A stretch of 64,000 nt of DNA from contig MEHQ01003624.1 in NCBI GenBank assembly GCA_008828725.1, forward strand, positions 77,501 to 141,500, written 5' to 3'. The notes under the pieces were generated by a model. It did no database searches. It was not told the origin of the DNA and was given only the letters and a program-made list of their open reading frames with translations. The translations under genes were made by a program, and so were the position numbers. How positions within the stretch are numbered: the first letter of the stretch is position 1; every line of letters starts with the position of its first letter. The DNA is from Saccharina japonica. Its lineage: Eukaryota > Sar > Phaeophyceae > Laminariales > Laminariaceae. Of this stretch, positions 38,701 through 53,700 are shown in pieces.

Positions 38701-41700
38701 AAATTATATTCCTGGGTGAGTTGTGTTGGGTGCTTTTTTCTGGTAAACCTTGTGGTGGGACCGAGCAATGTACCCCGGATTTCGCCGTTTTTTTGCTCAA
38801 AATTGGAGATGTGTTGGACTATCGGGATGTTGTACTCGCGTCTCTGTGGGTGGCACTATGTAGAGATGGTGATACTTCTACTGAAATTTAGTCAAAAGCT
38901 GTACGTGTAGCTTTGTTCATGGGCTCCCCTCCATGGAAATCCCTTTTTTGCCTTGCACGCCAATCACATTCTAAGCTCCACAGAAAAAGTCGGCTATAGC
39001 CGTCTACCTATTGAATGTTGAAACGACACAGGTTGCAAAGAACGAGACTGCGACTGCTGACCGAAATTCTAGCCAGAAAAAAAACATGTGCCGTTGCAAA
39101 AACGTACCCGACTGCCGCAGCTCATCCTAAAAACACCCTCGTGGCGTCAACGCCCCCCATCTTTGCTGCGTGCACGACCAGATTTATCGTGCTGGCAAAG
39201 ATAGAGACAGGCGCTTGATGTTTCGTGCATGGAATCGGCTGTGCCTGCATGCTGCCTCCCGCAATGCCGCCGAGTCACAGTCGGCGAAGGACACCCCCGT
39301 GGCGAAGGGAGTGAAGTCCGAAGCTAAGGAAAACGAATCCTCCGCGGCTACCACGGCTGTTAGTGTCCCACCGAGTACCGCTACTCTTCAAGAACGAGCA
39401 GAAACGGCCGTGCAAGGCGCCCGAGAGCAAAGGCAAAAGTGTGCCGTGCAACTGGTGAGAAGCTCGCCCGATAGTCACCGCCGTGGGCTCTTCCAGCTTT
39501 TGGCAAATAGAGCAGACCGTGGTAGCTATTGTACATTCATATTTGTTTTTGCGTCGTGTCACTTTTTTTATGCACTTGCTCTCCTCGTAAGAAAGCGGAC
39601 ACGCCAACCTCAAATGACTCATGTGTTTGTGGAGCACCCCCGCTATTGCTTCAGTACTGCTTCATTTTTTTAACCCTCAGATGTCACGTTGTAAGAGCGT
39701 CACCGTTTGTTTTTTCGGTATGGTGGGCGTGCCGGGTTTGCACCATGACCTACGATGTAGTGGCCCGCCACAGGCAAGGCGGGAGCGCCTCGAGAAGGGC
39801 CTCAAGGATCGATTTCCCTAAACCCTTTTCCAACGTGGAGATTGATTCCAACCCGGCTCTCATCCGCGATTCCATTGCTAATTTCTCGCTCGCAACAACC
39901 GCTTCCTAGATAGCCTACTTATGCCGAGACAGCGATAGGCGCTTCCTATTCCGCGGGTGGAACCGCCTCTGCCTGCACGCTGCATCTCTCAACGTTGCCA
40001 AGGACGTGTATCCTACGGTCGCTGATTCCGTCGGTGGCGCTGCCCGGGCCGTAAGAGCTGAGGTCAAGGATAGCGAATCAGTGGTCGGTGTCGACGAATC
40101 GAAAGCTTCGAAGCATGCAGATGCAGCCGCTAGAGCGGCTACAGGGACGACAACGATGCCAACAGAGCGGGGTTTGCAACAGTCGGCCGCGGTTTCTGAC
40201 GGGGGTACAGGGGTTATGCCGGCGGTGGAGGAGGAAGAACGAGCTCGACTAGACAGGCGCAAGCGCGTTCTCCGGCTGGTGGTGAGATGCCGAACATCAT
40301 AAGCAATCGTGCGAGCTCGTTGCTTGCGAGCCGTTGCAGTTGCAGGAAACACAGTCGATATGACCAGTTGGGTTTATCTTGTTCGCCTTGATAGATTTTT
40401 GCCGCGGTCACCCTATGATATGTCCCCCCTCTGTTTGAGATCGGAGATATGGTAGCTGGGTGTGGAACCACGCAAGCAGCTATGCTTGTCGCGTGAAGGT
40501 CCACGATCAAGTCGCTGCCGTTTGCGAGCCTTACTACGGCACGACGATTACCGGTGCTGGGAAAAGGAATACGCTCTGCCCCCCGTCAAGCGCCGTGTGA
40601 TTAATCAATGACCTCTCTACGTTATTTCCGTGTCAGGTTGGACGACGGAGAGGTGACCAGGACAGACGGTACCTTTTCCGCGGCTGGAGCCGTCTCTATC
40701 TCCATGCCGCCTCGCTTGCCGCTGCCGAGGCAGCATCGGCGTTGGTCGGCGTTGCCGGCACAGCTTCACGAGCCCCGGCCACGTCTACTGTAGACCCGGC
40801 TGCTCGTCTTGAGGCTAGAGGAGGTAGACGGGGGACAGACTCGGGGAAGCACGGCGCTGAAGCCGGGGACGGAAACGAGTTGTTCGGGCATCGTCTACGA
40901 GAAGAGCGGATAATCCACGCCAGCAAAAAGGTGGGTGAGAGGAGGGTTTGTACATAGTATGAGGGGAAGTGTCAGAAACAGGTTATACCGATGATGCCAC
41001 AACTCCAAGGGCAAGAAAAAGGAAATCATATGCGGGGCCACGAAACAGTAAACAAGGTTTATAGAAGAGTAAATGCCGATGGTCGAAAATTGCAGGGCAC
41101 AATTACGTGAACTCGCTATGATATCCGTGGTCGTTACAGAGGCAACACGAAAATGTTTGCGACGAAAAACCTTCGTTGTGTTGGGCTGTTCTGTACCTAA
41201 CGCAAGCAGTGTCGTTGCACTGTATCGATTGGTGCACATGTGTTCTTGTTTTTCGTCCACCTGCACGATTAGATCGATCAAATTCTTCAAGACAAAGACA
41301 GGCGATCGTTAACCCGAGGGTGGAGCCGCCTTCTCCTGTACATTCCCTCGCAGAGCGCTCTTGAAGCGGCACCAACGACCGCGGTAGCTGCAACGAGGAC
41401 CGCCAAGACCAATGGGGAAGGGGAGGAGGCCCCCGCGGCCCCCACCTTCGACAACCTCGCCACGAGCGCCGCTGCCCTTCGGCAACGTGCACAACTGGCC
41501 GAGCGAGACGCCAGAGAGCACCAGAGGAAGCTAGCACTGCACTTGGTAAGTTATGGAGCTTGGCAATCATAACGATACTGTGAATGAAGACGATGGCATG
41601 AATGGACGCAACCGCGGGTAGTAGAGGGGGCGTGCAGGAACAACGCCTCATCTTATTTGGCTGAATTCGCCTCTGCCTAGGCGATGAGTTCCCCAACGCG

Positions 41701-44700
41701 GCTGTGGGAATATTATTTTTCAGGAAAGGCCATGGCCAGACCATCGGAACCAACGACATGGTAGAGGGAGAACTCATTGCGATACAATGTAACCAATACG
41801 CAGCGCGAGATGCGGTAGAGGCGGGCACGCTGTTGAAATAACGGCAGCGCGACATATCATCAGCCAGTAACGCTTACCAGTTGCATCACGCTGCTGGGAG
41901 AAGTGGGTACCGAAAACCATTCCTCCACAAAATCCGACTTCAGCGCCGCTCTCAACGACTCTTCGTATAGTACGTGAAAGATAGTAACTCCGCCGTCTTG
42001 CTACTCCCCACGTCTTCCGTGCATTGTGGTGTCGTGTGTCGTAGATGGCACGCGTGTGCAGTGAACGGGACAAGCGATCCTTGTTCCGCTCTTGGAACCG
42101 ACTCTGCCTACACGCGGCACCGTCTAAGGCCACCGGTGTGACCGGGGACGCCGACGAAGCTACCTCCCGAGTCGCTACGACGGGTCGCATGGAGCGGGGC
42201 AATGCTGCTGCCGTGCAGCGGGACGACGGTGCAGCGGGGAAAGTTGGGGAGGCTTCAGTTGGGGCGGCTAAACTACTGGAGAGGGCGCATGGAGCGGAAC
42301 GAGCTCTCGACGATCAGAAGCGACGGCAAGCGGGGCGACTGGTAAGAAGGACGCTCCGTGTCTGTAAAATGGTGTTTCCTAGAGCACTGCGACTGTGTGG
42401 ATTGACTCTGGTCGTCAGACAAAGGGGTAACTCTTGCATCTTACTCTAGGTTTTGGCTTTGAACAACGGCGACCGCATCTTTCAGGGTGGAAAAATAAAA
42501 ACGTGGTTTGGGTAGAAAGTGCGTAATGCATCAAAATTACCATACGATGACTGTGAATTTCAAGTATAACGTCATGTCTCGGTATCACCAATGAATGCAT
42601 ATGTTAAACATGGCCCGGTGGAGGTTAATGCTTAGTCACCCGCCCCTTTCCCCAAGCCGTCGTCACACCTCTTGTCAATTGATTCTCGGGCTGCGTTGTC
42701 AGGTTGCACGGGTGTTCAGTGACACGAACAGGCGCCGTTTGTTTCGCGGCTGGAGCCGCCTGTGCATGCACGCCGCCTCTTTCAGTGATGCCAAGGAAGC
42801 CTCGGCCTCGACCACACCAGGCGCGAGAGAAGCTGTGGCTCGCAAAGCCGAGGAAAGACCACTCGCCTCAGCGGTTTCAGGGATTGAAACGGCCAGCGAA
42901 GACACGGCCATGGAGCGGACGCGCAGCGAGGAGGTTTTTCGGCGGAGAATGGCAAAGACAGCGGTGAGGCACCCCTTTAGGTAGCACAAACGCTTCGCCT
43001 ACGGTAGGAACACCCCCCAACACGGCGTTCTTGCCTACCGGTATTCTTGTCTCACGAAATGCGGAATATTTTCTAGCCCCTGATGTGCAGCGACTCGCCA
43101 CCGCCCCTCCCTCGTGCCGTACGGTCGTGCCGTTTTTGTGTCCTCTTGCCCTCAGATTGCTCGAATTTTCCGCGATAGAGACAAGAGGCGCGTTTTCCGC
43201 GGGTGGCATCGCCTATACCTTCACGCCGCGAATGTCCGCGCCGCGGAACGCATCGCGGCCGCTACACCGGTCGCTGCCGCAACCCTCCAAGTCGGTCCCA
43301 CCGAAGAGAAGGCCACGCCTGCCGACGGAAGGGTCGATGCTTCGAACCCGGCAGTGGAGGGTGCTGCTACAGCGAGCGAAGAGGCGTTGGGAATGGCAGC
43401 GGGTGTGGACAACGCTGTGGAGGTCACGCGGGTGCGGGCAGAAAAGGCGGAGGATGCTCTGCGGAGACAAGGAAGTCGCCTGGTGAGAATCTCGCGGGGA
43501 ATAAATCAGAGCATTTCGGGTGTTGCACGGCAGTCTGGTATACGTTGACTACCCAACGATCATGACGAAAAGAAGCGGGGTTTTTTTCGCTCTCAGCAGG
43601 TTTTTGGAACACGCGCTCAGAGACCAATGCGGAGGAACAGGAATGAAAATATGCATGAGGCATACAATAATCGCTTTATGCCGGTGAGGTATAAGATTCG
43701 TGGACTGAAATCGAGCTGAGTTGTTGTCACCGCTGACGCCATTCACTCACGCTTTCGCTTGGTCCCCGTTTCCTCACTCAGATTGCTCGCATTCTGGCGG
43801 AAAGAAACAGACGCCTGTATTCACGAGGCTGGAGCCGTCTCTACCTGCACAACGCGAACCCCAACGCCCTCGAAGGAAGCTCCGCCTCTGCCACCGTTGC
43901 GGCGAGGACCATCAGAGCCGAGGCCGCGGACAAGGAGCAGCCCGTCGCTGCGGAGGAGCCTGAGACGCGCCTAAGAGCCAAAGACACCGCTACCGTGAAA
44001 AAAGCGTCGGCGGCGGCGAGAGAGGAAACCAAACGGGCAGAAGCCCGTGCCTCGGTGATGGCAGCAGCGCTAAAACGTAGGGAGGACGAGTTGGAGCAGC
44101 TGGTTCGGGAGCAGCGCAAACACCGGGCCATAATGGTGGTGAGAAAAAGAGAGCGCATCGGCGATTCACCTAATCTACGAATCAGCTGAGAAACAGAACC
44201 CTGCTGTTGGGAAAAGCAATGCGAGCGAGCGCCGCGATCTAAACGGTTGAATCTTCCAATTCAATAAATTGCCCCATTTTTTTTGCCCTCTTGTGTGCCC
44301 TGTGCAGATCACCCGCGCGTGTCGTGACCGAGACAGACCCCTGCTTTCCCTCGGATGGAGTCGCCTTCGCCTTCGTGCTGCTGAGGGAACCTTCGTGGTT
44401 GGCACGACGGCTGCCGCACCTGCCCCAGACCAGTCGGGAGAAGCTGCCGTTGTCGCCGAAAATTCCGAAGACGGGCGATATAAGGCAGCCCAGGAAGAAA
44501 CGGCCAGCAGCTCCAGTTTGACGGAAAGTCACAGGCATAGCCCCAACAATGACAAGGGTGATGCACGAGAGCAACAGGAACGTCGAACCAAGAGGCTGGT
44601 GAGCGAACAACGCCTACGTACTGTAGAATCCCAAAGAAGTGCATGCGTCCCTTAGACCTCTCGGTGTGTTCACGCATCGCGCAGTATATTTGATTCCCCG

Positions 44701-47700
44701 CATCCGTGCATCCGTCGCCGATTCCGCTGCCCCCCGTAAAGATCGAGCGCCTGTGCGGTGACAAAGAGAGGACCCTCTTGTTCCGTGGATGGAGCCGCCT
44801 TTGCATGAACGCCGCCGCGGCCGCTGCCAGAACTCCTCTGGTCGATGACGAGGAGGTGGACGAGGCTATCAACACTCAGAAGGCTAAGGTGTCCATTGAT
44901 AGGACGGAGGTCGGTGCCATTATGGATGCTGTGGCCGAGACGGAAACGATGCAGCAGGAGGCCGCCGAGACGTCGAAACTGGCAGCGAAGCTGAAGCGTA
45001 AGGATGACGAATTGAAGCGCTTGCTTCGGGAGCAGCATTTACGGCGGGTGAGTCGTTGAAGGCGAAAGTGTAGAAGCCTATCGTTGTCCGCATATCATAG
45101 GCGATGGTTTCTGCAGCGAGATTGTCCTCGGTACGGGCAACACGAGAATATATCAGAACGAGTAGCCTAAAGCGCCTTAAAAAATCACGTTTTGATTCGA
45201 GCTTACCGACACTATTTTGTCTGCATGCCAGATATTCCGAGCGCGTCACGAACGAGACAGATCCCTCCTGTTTCGAGGTTGGAGCCGCTTGTGCCTTCAT
45301 GCTTGGTCTTCCAATGCCTCGGTGAGAGCTTCGGCGGCCACCACCGCGAGGGCCGGAGGTCTCCGAGCCCTGGCAATAGAGGGAAGAGAAAACCTCGTGG
45401 TTGGTGAGAGGAATGCTACCAACGATACAGTCGAGGGGGTGAATGGGCGGGGGTATCAGGAAGCGCCGGGTACTCGCAGCGCGGCCGGGGATCACTATCA
45501 GATACCGGGGAAGTCCGAGCAAGAAGTACGGAGGCAGCAAAAACGTCGAGCTGCGAAAATGGTGAGAGGGTAGTACCGGGAAGTTTATATTGGTGCTATA
45601 TACCAGTATACCAACAAGGACTGTTACAACCCGTTGGAGATGTACCGATCCGCTAGCGTGAACGGTGCAAATGGGTGTACCTTGCGGCTACCTCTCCCCT
45701 TCTCCATCGCCAGTAGTCCCAACCCTACTTTTGGTCGAGTTCGTGCCACTCTGAGACTACAGAAGGACCTTCCCGATTCCATATTGGCGCCTTCTTTGTC
45801 TGCACGCTGCCTTGCTTTCCGCCGCCGAAGACAGCTCGGCCGTAGATACCGCCGGCCCTACTTTCGTCAAGGCTGAGGCTGCAGAAATAACATCTCCGCA
45901 GGCAACAATAAAAACCGAATATGCCATATTCCGCCTTATATGCCACTTCTGTTGCGTTTCACGTTTCCGTCCAGATCGCCCGCGTCGGCCGGGACAGAGA
46001 CAGAGCCCTTGTGTTCCGTGGTTGGAGCCGCCTTTGCCTTCACGCTGCCTCGCTTTCTGCAGCCGAGGGAGCCTCGGCAGCTTCCACCGCGACCGCAAGG
46101 GCTGCCCGTGCCGAGGCGATGGAGGCAGAGGCCACCGCTGCTGCGGAGAAGGCGGAGGCGTGGAAGAGAGCGGCCGCCGCCAGCGCGGACGTGGCGGCGG
46201 CAAGGGAGAAAGCGGCGCGAGAAGTAGCCGAAGCTTCGAAGTCGGCGACCGAGGTGGCGCGACGGGAGGAAGCCCTCAGCCAGGAGCTTCGGCAGGAATG
46301 GAAGCGCCGTGCCATGATCCTGGTAAGGTGCTGCGGTACTTGGTACTCTTTGTATAGAAATAAAGTCGTGTTTAGGGGCAACAACTTCACCTTGTAAGCA
46401 AGTTTTACACCGAACAAATCCCAGACCGTGGTCCATCGTACCCTCGACCAACGCGCACGGACACTCATTTATGTATCCACCCCAACCTGTGCTGCGTCCC
46501 ATCTATACATCAAGATCGCCGGGGTCGGCCGGGACAGGGACAGGGCCCTCGTATTCCGAGGTTGGAGCCGACTTTGCCTCCACGCTGCCTCGCTTTCCAC
46601 CGCCGAGGGAGCCTCGGCCGCTGCCACCGCGACCGCCAGGGCCGCTCGGGCCGAGGCGATGGAGGCGGAGGCCACTGCTGCTGCGGAGAAAGCTACGGCG
46701 AGGAGGAGGGCGTCGGCTGTCAGCACAGACGTGGCGTCGTCGAGGGGGCAAGCAAACCGAGCTCAAGACGGAACGCTGGCGTTGGCGGCCGACCTGGAGC
46801 GGCGAGAGGATGCCATTCGCCAGGTGCTTCAGGAGCAGCGGAAGCGCCGTGCGAAAATGTTGGTGAGATGAAGCACTAGATTGGCACTCACTCTACAGTG
46901 GAAGTTCCGTCTTTAGTTTCGGCAACCTAACCTTGTGGCGATAGAAAAACGGAGAGAAGAAGCCCCCACCGTGCCTCCTCGCGCCTTCACCCGGCTCGCA
47001 TAGACACTCATGTAGTCATGTTTTCCCGGCACCCCCCCACCTCTGCTGCGTTGCGTCGTTACGTCAAGATCACACGCGTCGGTCGGGACAGGGACAGGGC
47101 CCTAGTCTTTCGTGGGTGGAGCCGACTTTGCCTGCACGCTGCCTCCCTTTCCGCGGCCGAGGGAGCCTCGGCTTCTGCCACTGCGGCCGCCCGGGCTGCG
47201 CGGGCCGAGGCGATGGAGATGGAAGCCGCCGCTGCTACCAAAAAGGCTGAAGCATGCCAAGCCAGCGCGGAGGTGGCGGCATCGAGGAAGCAAGCGAAAC
47301 GAGAGGCGGTCGAGCTGGAAAAGCGAGAAGAAGCCGTGGACCAAATGCTTCAGGAGAAGCGGGGGCACCGTGCAAAGATGCTGGTGAGGCGTGCTCGTAG
47401 CAGTGCAAATATGCCCTCTCCGCCGTAGTGTTTTGTTTTCTCTAGACACATTCGTCTTGAGGCAATAGAAGTACGAGAAGAAAGAAAGACTCGCCGTACC
47501 ACACCAAACCCTCGCCCGACACTCATGCAGATGTCTCATTCCACATCCCCCACCACTGCTGCATTCCACAATTCCGTCCAGATCACCCGCGTCGGCCGGG
47601 ACAGGGACAAGGCCCTTCTGTTTCGCGGGTGGAGCCGACTTTGCCTTCACGCTGCCTCGCTTTCCGCAGCCGAAGGGGCCTCGGCTGCTGCCACCGCGAC

Positions 47701-50700
47701 CGCCAGGGCTGCCCGCGCCGAGGCGATGGAGATGGAGGCCACCGCTGCTACCAAAAAAGCTGAAGCATGTCACGGGAGAGCGGAGGTGGCGGCATCGAGG
47801 GAGCGAGCGAAGCGAGAGGCGGACGAGTTGGAGATGCGAGAAAAAGCCGTGGACCAGATGCTTCGGGAGAAGCAGGAGCGCCTTGCAAAGATACTGGTGA
47901 GGCAGGCGTAGTCGTGCAAAGGTGCCCTCTCAACCGTAGTGTTTTTTTCTTCAGCTGTTTTCGTTGTGCGGACCATAAAAAAGATAAGCGTGCACTGTGT
48001 ACCATGAGATACTCATGCAGATGGCTCGTTCCGCATCCCCCGCCGCTGCTGCATTCCATCAAGGTCACCCGCATCGGCCGGGACAAGGACAAGGCCCTTT
48101 TGTTTCGCGGGTGGAGCCGACTTTGCCTGCACGCTGCCTCGCTTTCTGCCGCCGAGGGTGCCTCAGCCGCTGCCACCGCAACCGCCAGGGCTGCTCGCGC
48201 CAAGGCAATGGAGATGGAGGCCGCCGCTGCTGCTAAAAAGGCTGATGCATGCCATATCAGTGCGGAGGCGGCGGCGTCAAGGAATCAAGCGAAGCGAGAG
48301 GCGATCGAGCTGGAGAGGCGGGAAAAGGCCGTGGACCACGTGCTTCAGAAACAGCGGGAGCGCCGTGCGAAGATGCTGGTGAGTCGTAGCGGTGCTATGG
48401 TCCTCCCTCCACAATACTACCTGCAGTTTGTTATTGGCTGCATCAACTTCATATTGGGAGCATTAGCAAGACAAGAAGTAGCACGCCCCGTTTCCCATCA
48501 CCACCCTTGTCCAACTCGCGTAGACACCTCATGCAGATAGTCCGTCCCAACATCTCCACCTCTGCTTCGTTCCATGGTTCCGTCAAGATCACCCGTGTCG
48601 GCCGGAACAGGGACAAATCCCTTTTGTTTCGCGGATGGAGCCGCCTGTGCCTGCACGCTGCCTCGCTTTCCGCAGCCGAGGGAGCCTCAGCCGCTGCTAC
48701 CGCGACGGCCCGGGCTGCTCGCGCCGAGGCGATGGAGATGGAGGCCGCCGCTGCTACCAAAAAGGCTGAAGCATGCCAAGCCAGCGCGGAGGTGGCGGCA
48801 TCGAGGGAGCAAGCGAAACGAGAGGCGGCTGAGCTGGAGAAGCGAGAAGAAGCCGTGGACCAAAGGCTTCAGGAGAAGCGAGAGCACCGTGCGAAGATAC
48901 TGGTGAGTTGTACCGGCGCTATCGTCCTCCCTCCACAATATTAACTTATTTTTTTTAATGTAGCTGTCTCAACTTCATATCAGGACCAATCACAAGACAA
49001 GAAGGGGCACGCATCGTGCCCCATCGCGCCCTTGCCCAACTCGCATAGACACCTCATTCAGGTAGTTCGTCCAATTTCCCCACCTCTTCTTCGTTCCCCG
49101 GTTCCGTCAAGATCGCCCGCATCGGTCGGGACAGGGACAAGGCCCTATTATTTCGTGGATGGAGTCGCCTTTGCCTACACGCTGCCTCCCTTTCCGCAAC
49201 CGAGGGAGCCTCGGCCGCTGCCACCGCGGCTGCCAGGGCTGCTCGTGCAGAGACAATGGAGATGGAGGCCACCGCTGCTGCGGAAAGGGCCAAGGGATAC
49301 CGCGCCAACACGGAGGCGACGTCATCAAGGGAGCAAGCGGAAAGAGATGAGGCCGGAGCGTCGACGTCGGCGGCCGAGATGGAACGGCGGGAGGAAGCCA
49401 TGGGCCAGGTGCTTCAGAAGCAGCTGGAGCGCCGTGCGAAGATGCTGGTGAGGCGTAGCAGTGCTTGGTGCCTTCCTTTGCAGTACGGTAGTACTGGGCA
49501 GAGACTCGCGTCTAGCAGCAACAAGTTGACCTTACAGGCGATAGAAAAGCAAGAACAAACACCGACCGTCTCGCACCCTCGTCCAACTCGCATAGACAAA
49601 GCACGTAGCCGGCCCGCCCTCTGCTTTGTTTCACCTTGCCCTCAAGATCACCCGCGTCGGCCGGGACAAAGACAAGGCCCTCATGTTTCGTGGGTGGAGC
49701 CGCCTATGCCTTCACTCCGCCTCGCTTTCCGCCGCCGAGGGAGCCTCGGCGTCGGCCACCGCGGCTGCCAAGGCTGCCCGCGCCGAGGCGATGGAGACGG
49801 AGGCCATCGCTGTCGGGGAGAGGGCGGAAGCGGTGAAGAGAGCGGCCGCCGCCAGTGCGGAAGTGGCGGCGTCAAGGGAGCAAGCGCAGCGGACGGCGAC
49901 CAAGCTGGCGCGGCGGGAAGAGGCCACGGTCCAGGCGCTTCGACAGGAGCGAGAGCACCGTGCCAAGACCCTGGTGAGTAGTGATGCTGGGCAGTCCATC
50001 TACAATACTTAGTAGTAGTTTTGTGCTTATCTACAACCACTTCACCTTGTGGGAAATGTTTAGACAGGAAGAATCACGCACCGTGCTGCGTTGAACCCTC
50101 GCCCAGCGCACCTAGACACTCGCACAGATGGTTCGTCCGACAACTCCTACCTCTGCCGCTTCCCACCTTGCCATCAAGATCGCCCGCGTCGGCCGGGACA
50201 GAGACAGGGCTCTCATGTTCCGTGGGTGGAGCCGTATTTGCCTGCACGCTGCCTCGCTCTCCGCTGCGGAGGGAGCCTCGGCGTCCGCCACCGCTGCCGC
50301 TAGGGCCGCGCGCGCCGAGGCCATGAAGACAGAGGCCACCGCTGCTGCGGAGAAGGCTGCATCGTTGAAGAGGGCGGCTGCCATCAGTGCGGATGTGGCG
50401 TCGTCTAGGGAGCAAGCGCAGCAGGCGGCGACCGAGCTGGCGAGGCGTGAGGAGACCACACGCGAGGTGCTTCAGCAGGAGCGGAAGCAGCGTGCGAAGA
50501 TGCTGGTGAGGCGCGGCGGCAGTGCTTGGTACTCAGTCTCGACTGCAGCTGCAAACCCTACACTTTATGGGAAATAGAGTGACATGGTGAAGCCCACACC
50601 GCGTTTCATCAGAACCTTCGCCCAGAGGTCGTAGACACTCATCATGTAACGCCAGTTCGTCCCACAACCTCCACCCCTGCCGCGTTTTCCTTTGCTGCCA

Positions 50701-53700
50701 AGATCACCCGCGTAGGCCGGGACAGAGAAAGGGCCCTCATGTTCCGCGGGTGGAGTCGCCTTTGCCTGCACGCTGCCTCGCTTTCTGCTGCCGAAGGAGC
50801 GTCGGCGTCCGCCACCGTGGCCGCTAGGGCTGCACGCGCCGAGGTGGTGGGGATAGAGGCTACCGCTGCTGCTGACAAGGAAGAGGCGTTGAAAAGAGCG
50901 GCCGCCGCCAGCGCCGACTTGGCGGCGTCGAGGGAGCGAGCACAACGAGGAGCAACCGAGCTGGCGCGAAGGGAGGAGGTCATGGGCCAGGAGGATCGGC
51001 AACAGCGAGAGCGCCGTGCTAAGACGCTGGTGAGATGCTGTGGCGCTTGCTTGACGCTTGCTCTAGAGTAGCCCCCGACTTCCCCTGCAACGCATCCGCC
51101 TTACGGATAATGGAAAGACAGGATGAATCACACTCTTCTCTCCACCGCACCCCCACCCAGCGTGCATAGACACTCATGCATCCAGTTCGTTTAACGATCC
51201 CCACCTATGCTGCGTTCCACGTTTCCGTCAGATCACCCGCGTCGGCCGGGACAGAGACAGAGCCCTCATGTTCCGTGGGTGGAGCCGACTTTGCCTGCAC
51301 GCTGCCTCGTTGTCTGCCGCCGAGGGGGCCTCGGCGGCTGCCACCGCGGTTGCAAGGGCTGCTCGCGCCGAGGCGATGGAGACAGAGGCTACTGCGGCTG
51401 CGGAGAAGGCTGAGGCGTGGAAGAGAGCCGCCGCCGCCAGCGCGGACGTGGCGGCATCAAAAGAGCAAGCGCAACGGGAGGTGGTCAAACTGGCGAGGAG
51501 GGAGGAGGCCATGGGCCAAGCGGATCAGCAACAGCGAAAGCGGCGTGCGAAGATTATGGTGAGACGTAGCAATACGGTGTATTCCCTCTACCAGCAGAAC
51601 AGTACCGGCTTACATTGCAACATCTCCACCTTGTGGGCAATACAGAGACAGAAAGAAGCACGCACCTTGCTGCATCGCACCCTCATCCGACGTTTTAGGG
51701 ATACTCATGCAGCCAGTTCGTTGCACAACCCCCCCCCTTTGCTATGTTCCATGTTGCCGTCAAGATCACCCGTATCGGCCGGGACAGAGACAGGGCCCTC
51801 CTATTCCGTGGGTGGAGCCGCCTTTGCCTGCACGCTGCCTCGATTTCCGCCGCCGAGGGAGCCTCGGCGACTGCCACTGCAGCCGCAAGAGCGGCCCGCG
51901 CCGAGGCGATAGAAACAGAGGCCACTGCCGCTGCGGAGAAAGCTGAAGCGTGGAAGAGAGCAGCCGCCGCAAGCGCAGATGTGGCGGCGAGAAAGGAGCA
52001 AGCGCAGCGGGAGGCGGCCGAGCTGGCGCGACCGGATGGAGCGATGGACCAGGCCGGTCGGAAACAGCGAGAGCGCCGTGCGAAGATGATGGTGAGGCCC
52101 TGTAGTGATGTGCACTTCCTTTTTTACGGGAGAAAATAAATAAACAGGACCAAATATTGTTATTAAAAATAGGTAAATATATAGGTTTTTGTGTGTGTCG
52201 TAGGTCCTATGTAGTTACTATGCTCCCCCGTCATAGTACAGTACCGGCTACCGCTGCCACGTCTCCGCCTTGTAAGCCGTAGCGAAACAGGAAGAAGCAT
52301 GCACACCTTACTGCATGGCACCCTCGCCCAGTGCGCATAGACATTAATGTAGTTAATTCGTTCCGCAACCTCGCTTCCGCTGCGTTCCACGTTTCCGCCA
52401 AGCTCGCCCGCGTCGGCCGAGACAGGGACAGGGCCCTCATGTTCCGCGGGTGGAGCCGCCTTTGCCTTCATGCTGCCTCGCTTTCCGCCGCCGAGGGAGC
52501 TTCGGCAGCTGCAACCGCAGCCGCCCGGGCTGCTCGCGCCGAGGCGATGGAGACGGAGGCCATCGCTGCAGCGGAGAAGGCTGAAGCGTGGAAGAGAGCT
52601 GCTGTCGCTAGCGCGGATGTGGCGGCGACAAAGGAGCAAGCGCAGCGGGAGGCGGCCGAACTGGCGCGGCGGGAAGAGTCTATGGGCCAGATGGATCGGC
52701 AACAGCGAGAGCGCCGTGCAAAACTGTTGGTGAGGTATTGGGAGTGTTTGGCATTCCCTCTCAAAAGTGGCTTCATGTTTTGTGGCAAACTCAACATCAC
52801 CTTGTGGGCGGAGTACCAACAGGGATAGTTTTGTAGTAGCAACATCATGTTGTCGGCTGAATATCAATATAGATAATTACCACGCACGGTGCTGCATTGC
52901 ACCCTCGACCCGCGTGTGTAGAGACACATGAAGTCGGCTTATCCTACAACCCTCACCTCTGCTTCGTTCCTCGATTCCGTCAAGATCATCCGCGTCGGTC
53001 GGGACAGAGACAGGGCCCTCGTGTTCCGAGGGTGGAGTCGCCTTTGCCTGCACGCTGCCTCGCTTTCCGCCGCCGATGGAGCCTCGGCGGCTGCCACGGC
53101 GGTCGCAAGAGCTTCCCGAGCCGAGGCGATGGGGACAGAGGCTACCGCTGTTGCGGAGAAGGCTGAGACGTGGAAGAGAGCCGCCGCCACCAGCGCGGAC
53201 GTAGCGGCGTCAAAAAAACAAGCGCGGCAGGAGACGGTCGAGCTGGCACAACGGGAAGAGGGCATGGGCCAGGTGGATCAGCAACAGCGAAAGAGGCGTG
53301 CGAAAATGATGGTGAGGCGTATTTCAATGCTAGGCACTCCCTCTACGAGTAGACCGGTACCGGCTTACGGCTGTACAACGGTAACATCTCCACCGTATGG
53401 GCCATAGCGAAACAGATAGCGAAACAGGAAGAAGCATACGCCGTGCTGTGTTGTGTCCTTGCCCCACGCGCGTCGACACCCATGCACTCCGCCCGTTCGT
53501 TCCACAACCCCCCCCTCCGCTTCGATCCTCGATTCCGTCAAGATCACTCGCGTCGGTCGGGACATAGACAGATCTCTCCTATTCCGTGGGTGGAGCCGAC
53601 TTTGCCTGCACGCTGCCTCGCTTTCCGCCGCCGAGGGGGCCTCGGCCGCTGCCACTGCAGCCGCCAGGGCTGCCCGTGCCGAGGCGGTGGAGACAGAGGC

